NCBI RefSeq assembly: GCF_007829335.1
Contig: NZ_VIWO01000002.1
Coordinates: forward strand, 826,096 to 890,095
Length of the DNA: 64,000 nt
Reading direction: 5' to 3'
Source of the DNA: Chitinophaga polysaccharea
GTDB lineage: Bacteria; Bacteroidota; Bacteroidia; Chitinophagales; Chitinophagaceae
In this document: positions 62,513 to 64,000 of the stretch, piece by piece
Numbering within the stretch: the stretch's first letter is position 1
Layout: every line of letters begins with the position of its first letter
The notes under the pieces: generated by a model
Databases searched by the model: none
The model's input: only the letters and a program-made list of their open reading frames with translations
Told to the model about the DNA's origin: nothing
Translations under genes and position numbers: made by a program

Positions 62513-63115
62513 ATGAATATGAAAAAAGCATCAGTTTTTGCAAGTTTAGTTCTTGTTTTTTCGGTAGCGGCACATGCACAGCAAGCCGGTCGTCATGAAG
62601 TACGAATTGGTTACAGCGATGGTTTCACGCTGGCAAATGATGAAATACTGCCGCGAATGATGACCAATATCTTTGTTGCTGTTCTGACAGGTACAAAAAC
62701 CACGGTAAATACCCGCACTTTCGGTGTAATCGAAACAGGGTACAGGTTTCAGCTGACCAAGCACATTAAGCTGGGAGCCGACGTTGCTTACCAGCTTGCC
62801 AGAACAGAAATAAAAACACAGGAGTCTGCAGATATTGAAAAGTACAAAACGAATTATTTCATCATATTGCCTACCATCCAGTTTTCTTACATTAAAACAA
62901 ACCTTCTGGATTTTTACGGGTCGGCAGCAACAGGCGCCTATATGAGTTCTTCGCAGCGGATATCCGCAGAAAAGTCTGCTCAGCGTAGCAAATTTGATTT
63001 CGCTTACCAGGTAAACCCGGTTGGGTTGCGCGTCGGCAGGAAGCTTGGGGGCTTTGTTGAATTGGGTTTTGGAACAAAAGGGTTTGCGACAGCTGGTATT
63101 AGTTACAAGTTCTAA
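62513..63115 (+). CDS. Small outer membrane beta-barrel protein
   Basis: 200-aa protein with signal peptide (KKASVFASLVLVFSVAAHAQ) and alternating amphipathic strands typical of an eight-stranded outer-membrane barrel: HEVRIGYSDGFTLAND, TFGVIETGYRFQLTKHIKLG, NYFIILPTIQFSYIKT, DFYGSAATGAYMSS, GLRVGRKLGGFVELGFG and the final AGISYKF with terminal aromatic. The frame is open from 62438, but ATG 62513 or 62519 precedes the signal peptide. Function unknown. Confidence 0.82.
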   Translation: MNMKKASVFASLVLVFSVAAHAQQAGRHEVRIGYSDGFTLANDEILPRMMTNIFVAVLTGTKTTVNTRTFGVIETGYRFQLTKHIKLGADVAYQLARTEIKTQESADIEKYKTNYFIILPTIQFSYIKTNLLDFYGSAATGAYMSSSQRISAEKSAQRSKFDFAYQVNPVGLRVGRKLGGFVELGFGTKGFATAGISYKF

Positions 63116-63589
63116 AGTCTGGTTTAATTCGGATGTCAACCGGTCTCCCGTATCGTCTGATATGGGAACCGGTATTAGCGGCAACAACAACCAAAAGCAA
63201 ATAACATCAAAGCGCATTACTTCAATACTCGTTTATCATCTGGCGCGCGTTTCGGGGAGAGGTCACACAAGTCTCACCAGTTGCAAAAATTGGTCGAGAT
63301 TAAAGGGGAACACCATGGGGTTATAGCTTTTCCAATTTGCACATTTCCTTTCATGCACTTACTGTTTTAGGCGACAAACATACGCCTGCAGTCAGGTTGA
63401 AAAGAGCTAAGCTACTTAAGTCAGGCTAAAACATGTAAATTATATACAAAGTGTATCAAAGCCAAACTCTCACCCCTTAATTTATCAATACAAGCAACAC
63501 AAATTCTGCATAACCAAAGAATAACAAAATGCTGAATGTATCCTATGCTTAATTCGTTACTTTCGGATAAGTCTAAAACATTTAATAAT
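63116..63589 (+). other. Intergenic region with hairpin and an orphan open frame
   Basis: After the hairpin, a plus-strand frame without an ATG start reads coding-like sequence (NNIKAHYFNTRLSSGARFGE, SHQLQKLVEIKGEHHGVIAF) to TAG near 63370. It may be the tail of a deleted gene, family unknown. The rest to 63589 is AT-rich with no recognised content. Confidence 0.3.
63139..63173 (+). terminator. Imperfect hairpin after the beta-barrel gene
   Basis: ACCGGTCTCCCGTAT and ATATGGGAACCGGT pair with one or two mismatches, 24 bp after the beta-barrel stop. There is no long T tract, so this is a probable rather than certain terminator. Confidence 0.5.
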
Positions 63590-63811
63590 ATGGTTATGAA
63601 ACTAAGAATTACCTGCATTAAGAAAGATGGCGGAAATCACGAAAATGAATACGTTTCAATTTCTTCATTCACAGTTTATGAAGAACTCAATAAGAATACA
63701 ACTACTATAACAAGAGAAAATCTGTACGAATGGGTTAAAAATGGTGGATATGCCCAATATCCTGATGTGTTAACTCATGTATTTTTAAATCAATTAACAC
63801 AAAGCACTTGA
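63590..63811 (+). CDS. Small DUF3892-like protein
   Basis: 73-aa protein (start ATG 63590 or 63596) reading KLRITCIKKDGGNHENEYVS, then a segment with TTITRENLYEWVKNGGYAQY. The pattern (x-I-T-C-I-x-K-D-G..., T-R-E-x-x-x-x-W/I-x-x-x-G) is like DUF3892, a small family of unknown function often near mobile elements. The normal C-terminal FYV-type ending is absent, so the match is loose. AT-rich compared with its neighbours, suggesting acquisition. Confidence 0.45.
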   Translation: MVMKLRITCIKKDGGNHENEYVSISSFTVYEELNKNTTTITRENLYEWVKNGGYAQYPDVLTHVFLNQLTQST

Positions 63812-63910
63812 GTATATAATTATAAAAAACGAGATCTATGTAAAACACTTTCGTATCCGTTTTAATACGGTACTGACGCCCATTGTTATATAGAGACGAG
63901 GTTTCTTGAG

Positions 63911-64000
63911 GTCCCCCCATTTGTCGGGTCAGTGTGAGATAGAGAAAGCCGGGCTATTGATGTCCCCCCATTTGTCGGGTCAGTGTGAGATAGAGAAAGC
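63911..64000. repeat. Two perfect 39-bp direct repeats at the right edge
   Basis: Copies at 63911-63949 and 63962-64000 are identical over 39 bp (starting GTCCCCCCATTTGTCGGGTC and ending GAGATAGAGAAAGC), separated by 12 bp; period 51 bp. Direct subterminal repeats of this kind occur at the ends of IS21-type and similar elements, so the window may stop at the edge of an insertion sequence. Assignment is inferred because no transposase is visible yet. Confidence 0.7.

Noticed and set aside
63911..64000. Possible start of a CRISPR array
   Set aside because: The repeat is 39 bp but the interval between copies is only 12 bp, far too short for a spacer, and no cas gene is present.

Overview
The window looks like a chromosomal segment of a Bacteroidota bacterium, most likely Chitinophagaceae and close to Chitinophaga (inference from gene content, not from a marker gene). 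It carries SusC/RagA and SusD/RagB proteins, FecI-type ECF sigma/FecR pairs, Oar-like and FecA-like TonB receptors, a GLPGLI protein, GldA and GldF-GldG type ABC components, and TAnnTTTG-type -7 promoter elements. No rRNA or tRNA gene was recognised.

Left part (1-10.6 kb, minus strand): a sigma/FecR/SusC locus, with SusC cut by the left edge. Next comes an outer-membrane beta-barrel protein plus GLPGLI protein under an OmpR-type response regulator and histidine kinase. Similar TTAA direct repeats with a 10-bp period lie upstream of both the kinase and the barrel gene. From 10.8 to 31.9 kb the content is mixed: a class I terpene synthase, a phospholipase D-like protein, a small lipoprotein, a DHFR-like reductase, an alpha/beta hydrolase, an eCIS-core (DUF4157) protein with an unknown partner, an AraC/oleate hydratase/hydroxyacyl-CoA dehydrogenase unit, a NamZ-like (DUF1343) protein, an SDR, a MarR/aminoglycoside phosphotransferase-like pair, a large AsmA-like protein, and a TPR histidine kinase with a LuxR-type regulator.

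The most striking region is 32.0-49.8 kb. Twelve genes lie on the plus strand, mostly with very short gaps: ECF sigma, FecR, SusC, SusD, DUF4397 lipoprotein, a second ECF sigma with a C-terminal membrane segment, a GldA-like ATPase, two tandem GldF-GldG fusion paralogs, two tandem short MutS-like ATPases and a secreted trypsin-like protease. I read this as one regulated system coupling outer-membrane uptake, an ABC-2/GldG machine, paired MutS-fold ATPases and periplasmic proteolysis. Its function is unknown to me and it is the best candidate for an undescribed system.

Right part (49.9-64 kb): a large Oar-type receptor, nadC, and a scrapyard of decayed genes: an avidin-family C-terminal remnant, an IS982-like transposase N-terminus, a tyrosine-recombinase C-terminus, a frameshifted and truncated lycopene cyclase and an IS256-type transposase remnant. 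Among these lie intact genes (Pr6Pr membrane protein, AraC regulator, NTF2-like protein) and a complete sigma/FecR/FecA-type receptor set. The window ends in two perfect 39-bp direct repeats that probably mark the edge of another mobile element.
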